Under the pieces are notes generated by a model that worked only from the letters and a program-made list of their open reading frames with translations, was not told the origin of the DNA and searched no databases. The translations under genes and the position numbers were made by a program. From positions 39,151,440 to 39,215,439 of the forward strand of contig NC_134841.1 in assembly GCF_965363235.1 (NCBI RefSeq): a DNA stretch of 64,000 bases, read 5' to 3'. The DNA comes from Mytilus galloprovincialis. Its lineage: Eukaryota > Mollusca > Bivalvia > Mytilida > Mytilidae. Positions 10,911 through 23,767 of the stretch are shown here, piece by piece (positions within the stretch are counted from its first letter, which is position 1; every line of letters starts with the position of its first letter).

Positions 10911-13839
10911 CCATGATTGGTTGCGTGATAAGATCATTTGATACGACTAAATTGTGTAACATGTGTAGTTCTGGTGCAATTTAAAGACTTCAGTTACAGG
11001 AAATGATAAAAGTAATACTACACATATCCTTGTTGTTAGTAACATGAGTTGTTCTGGGTCAATATTAAGAATTAAAATCAATGAACACAAAATAAAACTA
11101 CCCACACACACACCAACAAGTCGTTTACCTGTATTCAAAATGCACAATTTTTTTAAGAAGGTGCGTATGAATCATTGTGATTATAAAAAGAAGCAAAAAA
11201 TGGGACAATTCTACAACTCTTTCAGGATCGGGATAGGGTACGTCAACAAGGAAAACGTTTCTGTTGCATTATCTTATCATTTTTCGTATTTCCTGTCCAT
11301 ATCCATATACTGAAAACTCGTATTATTTCCAATAAACAAATATGTATGTATTAAACTGCACATTGATAGAAAACAAACACATATTTATGACAAAAATTAT
11401 GAAGAATAAGACCAAACAGGACCAAGATTGCTTACCTTGACTGAGTAAACGTCTTCTGCATTCAATTAATCACCCATCATGCAAATCCAAACTGAGATAA
11501 CATGTTAATTTGAAAATTTAAACAATCGATTAATTAACTTTTCTTGTAAATTAAGATCTAAGACCACGATGTCTGTGGTAAGTTCAGTTACATTCAAACC
11601 GTATTTGGTGACCAATTTATGATGGCTAGGTTAAACTAATGTTTATAGAAAAGCAATGGATATTGGGTATCCATCAATAACAGAAAATCAGGACATGCTC
11701 AATCAAAACAAAAACAAGTCAAAGGAACAGCGCTTCTATTGCTGTTTTTCATCTCAAATCAGAGCGAGGCCTCCACACGGAGCAAAATAAAAATCACCTC
11801 ACTGCAATTTTAAAACGGCTCAAGCTCCATCTTTTGTCGATTTCATTTTTTAAATTTTCATTTAAGTTGAAAGGTTTGTTAACTGTTGTTAACAAAATTG
11901 TCCAATTACAATCAAGGTATACGAAGAACTATTCAATCTTTGTTTAAGATAAATGAATAAAGATATAACGATTAAAGGAATGATAATAAATAAGTCTAAA
12001 TGGTCCTGTAAAAGCATAATCTCCATCAAACGATGATAAATGGAAAATATCCGTCATGATTAATATTTGTACATCTTGTTTTGTTGTATTTTTATCTATT
12101 ATATTTTAGTAGTTATATTTATGGAAAGAAATACTGTTAATTGGTTAGGATCCTGAAGGGTTCAATTGATAGTTCCGATATTCGTTTTTTTTTTGTATGG
12201 GTGTAGATGTTGCAATGCTTGTCATTACCAGCTTTTTTATGCATCTGAAGTACAAAAAAACACCAGGTACATTTGATAAGATTCACTTGGTCCACCAACC
12301 TGATGGTGATTTGTGACCGAGATTGTATAACCAGAAAGTAGTCAGCATTGTTCTCGTGACTTAAAAAAAAATCATTGATACCCATACATTTTCGTTTAGA
12401 ATGTTTGTTTTTTTAATGCTCCTTGTATATGATACGGCGTTTTAGCTGTTTCGATTCTTATGTAAAAGAAACTCGCGTCTTGTTTACAATAATCATTATG
12501 TTTGTATCTTCAATATTTATTTACTATCTACTATATTATGCAAAGTACAATATCTTGTATCTTGTTTACAATAATCATTATATTTGTATCTTCAATATTT
12601 ATTTACTATCTACTATATTATGCAAAGTACAATATATTGTATCAAATTGTTCAGATTAACATAGTAGTAGTTTCAAATCAATCCTAGATCACATATTAAT
12701 ATGTATAATGGATAATTCCTTCCTTTCATCAATGAGCAGACCTAGAAAAATATCCTATTATGATTTAAGGTAAAGTTGATGTTTTTCAAGTTGAACAAAA
12801 CGAAACAAATGTGTTGAAACTAAGTTGAAGACTCCCTTGATATATATTTGTTCATGTCGTAAGTTCAAGGTAATGCATATCGTAATAATTCAATTATTCC
12901 GAAAAATAGTATTAAAATGAAGAAAAAAAATGATAATCGTGGCTTCTATCATTTGTATAAATAGATTTTACAACAGAAGCACTGCATTTTTTCTCTCTTT
13001 TTTTTATTTTTTTTTAATTTATTATGCTCTTGCACAAGAGATGCATTCAGTAAGTAAAAATATGAAATACGTTATGGCAGATTGAATAAGTGTGTCAATT
13101 GTTGCAACTTTAATTAATTAAAAGATGAAACTTAAGAAAATGGACTGATTCAGAAAAAAAGATCTATTTGCAATCAAATTGGTTTTTTTCTGATTGGTAG
13201 TTTGATGCGAGTGAATTATAGGTATATTATATATATATAAATATATATACATAAAAGTTTATATTCATCATACATTAATTCTATAAAGAAAACATATTTT
13301 AAACACCTACACCACCTTGCCATCTATACAATATATCGTAAATGATGGACAAAAACGAAATAAAAATGCATACGGTTGTGATGATATCAATACTTTCAAA
13401 TACTAAAACTAATTTAAATATAACAAAAATAAATTACATTAATTTGTGCATTTGAATAAAGTAGTATTAATGTATACTTAATATCTTTGTCTTTGCATCG
13501 GAACTAAAAACATTTTTTTTAAAAACAGTTGTTGGCATGACACGGGTTATGTTCTTCTTATATATTTTATGATAGTATGATACTAAACCCCTAACGGGAG
13601 GGATTGGGCCTGATATTCATATGATGAAGACATAATCTTTCAATCAGTTTAATTGAGGTCTGGAGCTGGCATGTCAGTTAACTGCTAGTAGTCTGTTGTT
13701 ATTTATGTATTATTGTCATTTTATTTATTTTACTTTGTTACATCTTTTGACATCGGACTTCTCTTGAACTGAATTTTAATGTGCGTATTGCTATGCGTTT
13801 ACTTTTCTACATTGGCTAGAGGTATAGGGGGAGATCTCA
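10911..13839. other. Gene-free stretch with an 82-bp tandem duplication
   Basis: Positions 12481-12562 and 12563-12640 are near-identical tandem copies (unit begins tgtttacaataatcattat). A TA-rich microsatellite lies at about 13225-13250. Open frames overlapping the duplication are products of the repeat. No gene recognised. Confidence 0.55.
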
Positions 13840-14125
13840 TAAACATGTTTAACCCCGCCGCAATTTTGCGCCTGTCCCAAGTCAGGAGCCTCTGGCCTTT
13901 GTTAGTCTTGTATGATTTTTAATTTTAGTTTCTTGTGTATAATTCGGAGTTTAGTATGACGTCCATTATCACTGTACTAGTATACATATTTTTTAGGGGC
14001 CAGCTGAAAGACACATACGGGTGCGGGAATTCTCGCTACATTGAAGACACATTGGTGGCCTTCTGCTGTTGTCTGCTCTGTGGTCGGGTTGTTGTCGCTT
14101 TGACACATTCACCATTTCCTTTCTC
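13840..14125 (+). repeat. Dispersed mussel-type repeat, family T
   Basis: Contains 'gtttaaccccgccgcaattt', 'ctgtcccaagtcaggagcc', then 'ggccagctgaaagacacata' and 'ggtggccttctgctgttgtc'. The reverse complement of the second half occurs at 53006-53140 and of the first half at 195-330. The open frame across it is not a credible gene. Confidence 0.65.
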
Positions 14126-14805
14126 AATTTTATTATTATGTATATCTTTCCATGATGTAATGCCCATTTGATCTGTTTCTCTTAATCATCAGTAGAATTG
14201 TAACGTTGACACGCGACGTTGTTTCTCTAAGTTAACGCTGTGTTCTGCTATATAAGAACTAGGTATTTAAAGAATTCTATTCACTCAAATTTCTTGGTCA
14301 ATTTATAGCAACAAAAATCTTTTTCTTGTGGAAAAATTGGAAACGGTTCACAAAAGAAATGACGACTCGTGTCGATAAATGTGTTTTTCTCTGTCTCATC
14401 ATGCCAAGTTAAATCAGTCACTTTGTTGAAAGATAACTAATGCAACCAATGGTAATCGGTGATTTTGATTCTTTCTTGATATACTTGGTAGTAGATCAGG
14501 AATGCTACTCATTAATCATCTACGGAAAACTAAAATTAAATCAATGTATACGTATTAGTTGTGAGTGATTACCATCTAGCTCTAGTCTAGTGTTACAAAT
14601 CCTTTATGGGTGGATTTTACATATATAAATTAAATCGTATACTAAAAAAGCAAAATGAGGTTGTTTAATTTGATGTATGCCTTTTTATGCTTCTTTGTTA
14701 CATTTGTTTTTTTTATAGTGATAGAGATGATAGCACAATATTGACCGCTGTACCTCTATTTTTGACATTTTTACCTATTGTGTCTGTTTGTTTTGTTCAA
14801 GCATC
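14126..14805. other. Gene-free stretch
   Basis: AT-rich DNA between two dispersed repeats. Nothing recognised. Confidence 0.4.
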
Positions 14806-15045
14806 GTTGTCAACATAATGGAATTTAATGCATACAAGTGATAGTTTTAGCAAGCTATAAAACCAAGTTCAATCCACCATTGTCTACAAAAGAAAATGAC
14901 TGTACCAAGTCAGGAATATGACAATTGTTATCCATTCGTTTGATGTGTTTGAGCTGTTGATTTTGCCATATAATTAGGGACTTTCCTTTTTGAATTCTCC
15001 TCGGAGTTCGGTATTTTTTTTTAATTTTACTTTATACTATATTAA
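14806..15045 (+). repeat. Dispersed repeat, family P
   Basis: Contains 'gctataaaaccaagttcaat', 'caagtcaggaatatgacaa' and 'cctcggagttcggta'. Same family as 3296 (reverse), 25310, 36415 and 62848. Confidence 0.65.
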
Positions 15046-17522
15046 TCTAGTACTTATTTTTTTTTAAATAGACCTATTTTTATTTTTGATATTAAAGAAT
15101 GTTGATGTTAGGATAAATCTACATTTTCTAATATCGCGGGTGATTTGAATTGTGAATATAAACAATAAAATAGACGTGTATAGAGTTTTCGGGTTCATTT
15201 AACTAAATTCTATAAGCAGACAAATTTTAAATTCCCTGATCTATCCCCTTGATAATTGATTTAAATGAAAGGATAACAATTGATAGGAAGTACTATGCAA
15301 TTGTAAACGTAGTCGAGTTGGGGACAAATTGTAATTTGTACAAAAAGTGCTTGTTCAAATTACAATTTGTACAAAATTTTACCAAAATTCACCAATAACT
15401 TGTGTAATCATTTACATGTTATATATAGTATGGATTTTGTGAATTGTGGATTTTTAAATTAACATTTTGAAATGTTACGCCCCCTTTTACATTTACATGA
15501 AAGAAACTCCTGACCGCTAGCTTTTGAACGCCTTTTAAATGCTTGACATAGCAAAAGTTGAATGTCATGAACCGTTGCTTCTTATAAAGATGTGTCGTTA
15601 GCAACTTCAATTACATCTCTTGGTAAATATCTTGTTAAAATTCAATGCAGTACCCCAATTCTCCAGATCAATAATTACACCTTACATTGCCTAAGGTATT
15701 TCGATGATCAGTTTAGGCATAATCCACCACAGCAAGTTAATCTCCGTTTCGTTTTCTTGGTTCGATATTTCGCTCAGATCTGTTGGCCAGACTGCACACG
15801 CTTCCTGGTACGTATGATTGGTGTTGCAACATTAGTGTTACCCTGATTGTCATCAGGCCAATTTTTATTATACTACCATGATATTTACAAAGCATCTAAT
15901 ATATTGTGTCTTTGTGATGTTCTGATAAGTTAATTATTTGGATAAACCTTCATTATAAGAAGCTTCTTACCATTAAATTTCAAATCAAATAATTTATAAC
16001 CACTTGAACACGTGCATATGAGAAACTTGTTTGTCTTTTCTTCGTCTTTCTGTCAGTATCACGGATTTGTCAGTTTATCTCCGACTTTTTATAGCCTATT
16101 TAGTATCATCCGGGTCTTGTTTGATTATCTAAATAATTGCAAATATTTCGACACATCAAATTTAGGAATGTTTTACAGATTACATTGTTAGTACTAAAAG
16201 GTTGAACACTCAGATGATGATACTTTGTAAGTTTTTGTTATATTTATTTATAATTTAGTTAGATTCCGGACCATTTATTGCATATATACCTGACTAATGA
16301 AATAAGAATGAGGCCCTTTTAATTCTCTCTCAAGTACTATTGATGCTTTATGTTATTTTGATGTCCAACCTGCTGCTTACATGTTTACATTTTATTATTA
16401 CCTTTCCAGCACGTTTCATATAAGAATATGACCAGAACAGTAATTAAAGATACCTTGACACCAACCCAGGCTTGTACTTAAAGTTTCAACAAATGAACTT
16501 CTTGTGATAGGTTTTTCAGCATGCTGAGAAATTATTGACTATAATACTTTATTAATGAGGCACATTTTGAAACAAAGGATGCATGTACATCGATCATCTT
16601 AGAAACTAATCTATTTAATGTAATTGTTGATGATTTGTTGTTAGTGATGCTGATTTGTCTCCTTAGAAACAAAGAAAGCGAATTGATTTGAAAGTGCAAA
16701 CTTATACATGTAACATTTATAAAAACTTATGTCTAGGGACCATGTTATTATAGTTTTTGGGTAAAGATTGCATGAAATTCAATTAAAGTCCTATGTTACT
16801 GACTTGATATCTAAATTTTCCACGTTTTAACACTACTTTTGATATACACACCATAAAGTGCAATTATCATAAAATTTAATACATTCCATCCATGAACATT
16901 TCCAGTACAATTATCAATTAAATAAATACTCAGATATTCATGTCACAAAATGATGTTATACTTGTTAAGAAAATAACATAACTTTTGCTAGGGGCAGAAA
17001 TCCAATTCCTGTTTTAAAAATATCAATGATGTAATTGTGAAAGTCATCTTTAAGAATTGAAGGTATCTTCCTTTGTCCAGAATTAAATAAAAGCAATGCT
17101 GTATGTTTCAAACCCCCTCAAAATGTCATACTGAAATTGATAACAAGGAGAACAGATTGACTTTAAACACTTTTTTACACATTCCCCTTCTATTTCTCGT
17201 GAAATTATTGTATATTTAGCTTCCCCTTACACTATATACGTTTCTTATACAGTCCGGAAAAATCAGTTTTACGAAATATTCTAAATATAATCTAACCTAG
17301 TGACGTCATTGTTGGAATGCCACACTACACAGGGATATCCTTTATACATTATAAAAATCATTCGCAGTATTGGTATTCTAATTTAAAATCTGTATTTGTT
17401 CAATATGAACCTAATGATGTTTTCTGAAGTGTAGATGATTCACACCCCAACATGCAATGCTTTAATCTGAGGCTATAATTTAATATAAACTTTCGCGGTA
17501 AACAATGTGAATGGGGATACAT
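15046..17522. other. Gene-free stretch
   Basis: A small inverted repeat at about 15326-15380 (acaaattgtaatttg / caaattacaatttgt). Otherwise AT-rich sequence without supported exons. Confidence 0.45.
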
Positions 17523-18030
17523 GAGATTTGGGAGAGTAACGGCAGTTTTCATTCTTTCTGTTAAGTTCTGTTTTAAGAATCTTCTTCCAATTCAGGAGAA
17601 CCTAACTTAAATCAGGCAAAGTAAATGTATCTGAACACTTAAAATGTTACATTTAGTATATGATAAGTAGTCTTCTACATAAACTAAATTTTGTGCACCA
17701 ACATAATTATTGAAATGGTTAAAAAAAAAAATTTTAAATGTTGCTTTTTGTAGTTTATACCTATTGAGATTGGGGAGAGCAACTGCAGTTATCATTCTTT
17801 TTGTAAAGTTATGTTTTTAGAATCTTTCTTCAATTCAGGAGCACCTCAATTGATGAGTAATTATCCACTAAAATGAAAGTTTATGTATCTGAACACTAAA
17901 AATGTGACATTAAGGATGTGATAAGTAGTCTTCAATTAAAAAAATAATTTTGTGTACCAACAAAATTATTGTAGTGGTCAATTTTTTTAATTTTTTTTTT
18001 TTTTTAATGTTGCTTTTTGTAGTTTAAAGC
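17523..18030. repeat. Tandem duplication of about 242 bp
   Basis: Two diverged copies start at 17523 ('gagatttgggagagtaac') and 17765 ('gagattggggagagcaac') and share 'gtatctgaacact', 'gataagtagtctt', 'ttttgtgcaccaacat' and 'tgttgctttttgtagttta'. Non-coding. Confidence 0.75.
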
Positions 18031-21000
18031 TATTTATTCATGAATTTTACAGATATATCAAAATGTGGGATCTGGGAACAAACTTCACACAGCTTATATT
18101 AATCATATTGGATTTTATAAGTACATGTACATGTATCCCTGTAATGAGAGTTGTAACTTGAAACTTTATCAATGGAAAATTAAAACTGAATTGATATTTC
18201 AGTCCTCACTTTCTTGAGAAAAAATTAAGAAATTTTGAGAGTACTGTCACAAAAAATTGAGAATGGTCTTAGCCTGCCTTTCAGTGGTGCATAATTAAAA
18301 TTCTAAAATATATTGTAGTAGTTGTTAAATTCAATTGAATTTTAAATAATTAACTCCCAACTTTAATCAAATGTTTTGATTTAGAAGGTGCAGATCTCAT
18401 TGGTCCAAATTGTCTCTATGATAAATTCTTGACTAAGGAAATGAAATAACAATAAACAACAATTAGTTGCATTATTGTCACCCTTTTTACATGTTCTAGC
18501 TGTTCTTTTGCTCATTCTTTGTATGTAGACTATCAAAAGATAACCCCCCCCCCCCCCCCCCCCCCCCGCCAAAAAAAATAGAAACCAATGGCCATCTTTT
18601 CCCTCAGAGCTCTTCAGCTCTTTGATTTTTTTTTCTTCCGCCTAATTTTTTCTTGCGTATTGTTGATATTTCAAAAGATGTCGCTTAGATATTTGGAATA
18701 TGATATCGTATAGTTTATACGCTTTAAAAATTGACAAAGGCGGAACCAAATACTTTACGTTGTAAGAGTTATCTCCCCAAACACTGTTTTTCTTGTGGCC
18801 ACTACTCCTTCGCAACCATAAAAGATTACGACAAATTTATTTTACCAAATTGCTGTCTTCAGGATTTGGAGTTTAATTTTGACCGAAGCTATCCTGAGAC
18901 TCCATATGAGAGTTATTCCCCCTTATGTATTTGATATAAGTGAAATGTGTTTCTAACTGGTAAACCATAAGTGATAGAGACTTAAGGTATTTTGATTTGA
19001 AATTCTTGGTCCAAAAAAATGAAAATTAGGTCAAGGTCAAACGTCAAGGTCATATTATAAATTTTTATTTTCGCTTATTTTCGCTTAATTTCAAACACTG
19101 TATAACATATCGACAAATTATTTTTAATAAATTGTTAGTTGCGACATGTCGTTACTTATATATTTTGGTTGAACGGGTACGTAGACAATTAATGGGAATT
19201 TTCACCCATCCTTTATTTAGAATTACGTGTAAAGTGATATAACTCATTAACCATACATATTAACGACCTAGGATCTTTTGATTTAAGGTCCTTTGTTTGT
19301 GACCTAGAAATTTAGGTGAAGGTCATAGGCTAGTTGGACGTTCTAGAATTTGACCTTTGCTTCAATTTCTTATTAATACATAATAAAGCCATAAGAACTA
19401 ACATTTTAAACTGATTTTTCATATCTTAATATCAAAATAAATCTTTAATGGTGGAAAGACCTTCAATTGTTCTCTGAACAATTGGTTTTTAATTCTTATA
19501 TGATTTTTGTGTTTGTGTCTATATTTTTAACTATATTTTGGATAAGAAATCATGAAACTAATAAGAATTAATTTCTTGATTAAGTCAATATGATCAATAA
19601 TACTATTTTTGAATTATTTTTAATTACATCTTCTGTTGAGAGCAATCAGCATGTCAAGATATTTTATAAATAATATCGGAGAGTAGATATGGTAAGTCTT
19701 GTTTAATTTTAAAGTTTATTGAGATATTTTCTTATTTTCATCACTCTTAAGAGATTACTTTTAGTCAATCAAGAAGTGTGCAGTCCCATTTGCAATTTAC
19801 CTTGTATAGAGGCACAGCCGTTTACATCTAAAAATAGAAGCAACAGATTTCAATTATCAGAACAAGAGTCAGAACTTTCTGATGTAAGTTGAGGTGTCTG
19901 CAAAATTACTGAAAATGGACACAACTTTCATCCACACTCAATATTTTTGGGAACCCAATTATATTTTTCCACAGATTCACCTGCAAGTTACCTGTCGATT
20001 TAACTTTTGTAACTTATGTTGTCCAATCTAATAAATACAATAGCTATTGTTCTCTGTGTAGTTTATTATATGGGACATTTACATTCCTTCCAAGAGAAAT
20101 CTATCACTCACTTTATAATTAGATTATTTTACCTGAACAAAAATTGAACTGTCAATGATGAAAATACATGTACAAATACTAAATAAGGACTCACAAAATT
20201 GCATATGGTGTTGTATTTATTCAATATCAATAATACATTTTTAATAGTTTCAATATAAAAACTGATATAAAAACTAAAAATTGATTTCTGATCATAATTT
20301 TAATACTTTACCTATTAAAATTAGCTTTTTGTTTGTGTGTTTGACAAATTAAAACTTGAAAATTATTGTGTTTGAATTTAGGTCTTGATAAATGTATTTT
20401 ATAACCGAGCATCAACAAAAACATGTAAATTCATTGGAACAATACTAAAAGATTTAGTAAACGTTTTATAATTAAATTAGTGTTTATATTGAACAGATTG
20501 AAAATATATTATTTTTACTGAATAAATACAATATTGCATACAGCTTATCAGAGTTTTTACAAGTATTTCAATAAAAAAGAAGATATTTTTTTGGTCAGTG
20601 TAAATTAATGAGTGATACATTTCTGCTAGAAAAAATTTAAAGAATAGACGGTTAAATACCCTGGTCAAGCGCAGACGACTCTGTGGAAAATTTTCATTTG
20701 GTTTGCAATAATAAAGAAAAGTTACATTTTTTTTTACCAATTCAAGTCATGAATTTAAAACTGTTTATCATTCACAATGCAAAGATTATCATTAATTAAA
20801 GATTAGTGAATATATAATGTCTAAAAAAGTTTGTAAATGATTCTGACAATTCTTTTGGTGTATTAAGGAAAGCTTGTAATTGTTCTTTAATACATCCAAC
20901 ATTCACAAAATTCGAAGAACTTCAGCATACTTATCTATTGTATACCACTGCTTGTGGTGTGAAAATTAGAATGTTAAATACTCATATTTTAGTATATTTT

Positions 21001-21204
21001 TTCTATTTATTTTAATATATTGTTTTAAATGTGATCTTGTTATTTGTTTAATTTAAGTTTTAATGTTTATCTAAATATGTTATATTTATTTTACAAATTT
21101 ATATGATTTTTTTTTAATAAAAAGTTGATTCAGTTACTCTTAAGCTTGTCAATTTATTATTTAGGTGCGTTCCTCAATTCTTTCTGATTGGTCAATTAAG
21201 AGAT
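18031..21204. other. Gene-free stretch with a long poly-C run
   Basis: An uninterrupted run of 24 C lies at 18544-18567, followed by G and an A tract. The region 18720-19480 has the look of an old dispersed repeat (phrases such as 'gtcaaggtcaaacgtcaag') and its 67-codon open frame is not supported as a gene. No other features recognised. Confidence 0.45.
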
Positions 21205-21360
21205 AACAGTATTGTATTTGAAGCTTTAAGGACGTCCATCGGTAGTTTTACTGTCGCAAATTTAGTTTACCTGGCGACGCGTAGCGGAGACAGGTAAACT
21301 GGTATTTGCGACAGTAAAACTACCGATGGACGTCCTTAAAGCTTCAAATACAATACAGTT
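21205..21360. mobile_element. Foldback element (MITE-like), 156 bp
   Basis: Two arms of about 68 bases are near-perfect reverse complements (agctttaaggacgtccatcg on the left, its complement on the right) separated by about 20 bases rich in CG dinucleotides (ggcgacgcgtagcggagac). One substitution and one small indel separate the arms. It encodes nothing and is a non-autonomous DNA element by its form. Confidence 0.8.
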
Positions 21361-22944
21361 ATATATATTCTAATGCAAAACAAGTTCATAATTAAAGTTC
21401 AATCATTATTTCAGTGTAAAATCTTCATTAAAGAAAATTCCGCGAAAAGATGTAATCTTCTTTGGTCCCTACACTAGGTGACGTCATAGTTATGCTTCCG
21501 GCGTCAAACATAAACACCGGGCGATTTCTGGTTTCTGTGCCGCTTCAGAATGTGATAAAATTTGATAAAAAGAAGATTTTTAGGTGCAACATGTGAGTTT
21601 TTTGGCTTATTATTGTAGAAATTACATGTCAATACATTCAGCAATTCAAAGTGTCGGCTTTCTTAGTTACAGACAAGGAGATAGAGAATTTTACGCAAAC
21701 TGTCATCCAATCAGAACCATTGATACAAAATAAATGCATTAGAATAAGGTTTAGTATGTTATCATGTCTTCCTAAGTGTATGTCTGTCTGACCTGTGTTC
21801 CATGAACTTGATGTTCATGTTTCATTGATTAGTTTAAGCTTTCATGAATAAGCTTGTTTCTTGGTTAATATGAATTCTCAGTGTTCATTTTTCTTACTAG
21901 TTTCAACTATTCTGTTTTAATGAGGCTTTTTCAAAACATGAAATATATACAATGGATTTCTGGTCTAATGTAAATTTTGTCCAAGAAAATTAGAATGAAA
22001 TTGAAATGTTTGCCGACTAGAGTTTGAATAAAAACAAATAGCAATACTCAATTCTAATATTTGAGAATACAGATGTATTAAGATCGATCGAAAATACATC
22101 TATACGGATGATGTAAAAATAAACATAACATGTGTTTATATTCATAACTGATATTTTTGTCATTGCCACAATTTGTCATACAATATCATTGATTTCTACT
22201 GGTACACGACATTTGTATGTTTATGTATTAATAACACTTAATTAATTGTAGCAGATGTTGTTCTGTTTCAGAAAAAAAATGTTGAAAATTTATTGGAGAT
22301 ATTTTTTTGGATGAAGTTTCAAATGATTTTCATTTATTTTTAAAAAATAGTTTTGCATCAGCTCCTTCAAAGCTGTACTTACTTTAATAACACAAGAAAG
22401 AAAAAAACAATCATAAAACAAGGAATGCAGAGATTTCACATGTTTTTAATGAAACCGTGTTGTCTATTATTTGAAATTGCAACATACACAAACTTTGGCA
22501 GTAGTTTTAGTCTTATTACCTTGCTGTTTAGCTTTTCCTTTGCAGTAGTTTAATTCGTCAAAGTTAAATATTTAGAGATATTGATTCCAGGGTTCAGAAT
22601 TTGGAAAGTACCAAAACGTGATAATTATATCAAATATTGAAAAAAAATCTAAAATTATAAAAAAAAAAAAAAAAAATCATAAATCTCAACAAAAATAGCT
22701 AACCGAACAAATCGTGTGCTATCTTTGAAAACCAGAGAAAGGTAAAAGTAGTGTATGTGGTATTATATATTAAAAAGCATATTAAATAAATATCTGTTAA
22801 CAAGATGATTTGAATATACATACTTCGACTTACAAAAACATTTGACTTACACTCGACAAAACAAATGATCGCCTTGCCATGGATAAAGGTTATGTGTAAA
22901 TTTAGAAAATTTATATTGTATTATATATATATATATTTGTTCAA
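21361..22944. other. Gene-free stretch
   Basis: AT-rich DNA with a TA microsatellite at about 22921-22936. Nothing else recognised. Confidence 0.45.
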
Positions 22945-23767
22945 TTCAATATTTTATCATAAATATTTGTTATTTTTGAAGGTGTTTCGGTTAAGGTTTA
23001 ACTACCAAGGCTTTTCCTCATCAGGTATCCCAAGCCTCTAACTAATAAAATAATCAGTTTCAAAGTAAAGTTCAAAGCATCCATACGCATAGAATTTTAA
23101 AATTCTGCATACCGGGATACTAATGAATGAGATATAACGAGTCCAGAACCAATCCTATATATACCAATACATATTCTTAGTATTTGACTTTATTTCATAA
23201 TCTATTTTGTTCAATTCAATATTTTATCATAAATATTTGTTGTTTCCCGGTATGCAGAATTTTTAAATTCTATGCGTATGGATGCTTTGAACTTTACTTT
23301 GAAACTGATTATTTTATTAGTTAGAGGCTTGGGATACCTGATGAGGAAAAGCCTTGGTAGTTATAACTTAACCGAAACACCTTAAAAAACAACAAATATT
23401 TATGATAAAATATTGAATTGAACAAAATAGATTATGAAATAAAGTCAAATACTAAGAATATGTATTGGTATATATAGGATTGGTTCTGGACTCGTTATAT
23501 CTCATTCGGTATGCAGAATTTTTAAATTCTATGCGTATGGATGCTTTGAACTTTACTTTGAAACTGATTATTTTATTAGTTAGAGGCTTGGGATACCTGA
23601 TGAGGAAAAGCCTTGGTAGTTAAACCTTAACCGAAACACCTTAAAAAAACAACAAATATTTATGATAAAATATTGAATTGAACAAAATAGATTATGAAAT
23701 AAAGTCAAATACTAAGAATATGTATTGGTATATATAGGATTGGTTCTGGACTCGTTATATCTGATTC
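22945..23767. mobile_element. Inverted plus direct repeat element with ~260-bp unit
   Basis: A unit beginning ggtatgcagaatttttaaat occurs in direct tandem at 23249 and 23509 (period 260). The stretch 22945-23248 holds the same unit in inverted orientation but split and rearranged: 22945-23117 is the complement of the first part and 23131-23244 the complement of the end. The result is a head-to-head palindrome followed by a direct repeat. Such architecture is known from Penelope-like element terminal repeats, but no reverse transcriptase is present here, so that is only a suggestion. Confidence 0.75.

Noticed and set aside
11044..11313. 89-codon open frame just upstream of the minus-strand C1q gene
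   Set aside because: No family resemblance, AT-rich composition and no splice or promoter context.
18731..18934. 67-codon Cys-containing open frame as a zinc-binding protein
   Set aside because: It lies in what looks like an old dispersed repeat, and its Cys spacing fits no known finger.
23335..23385. Possible hammerhead in the 260-bp palindromic unit (CTGATGA ... GAAAC)
   Set aside because: No helix II longer than two pairs joins the two blocks, and no NUH site with helix III or I partners is visible. A covariance-model search could overturn this.
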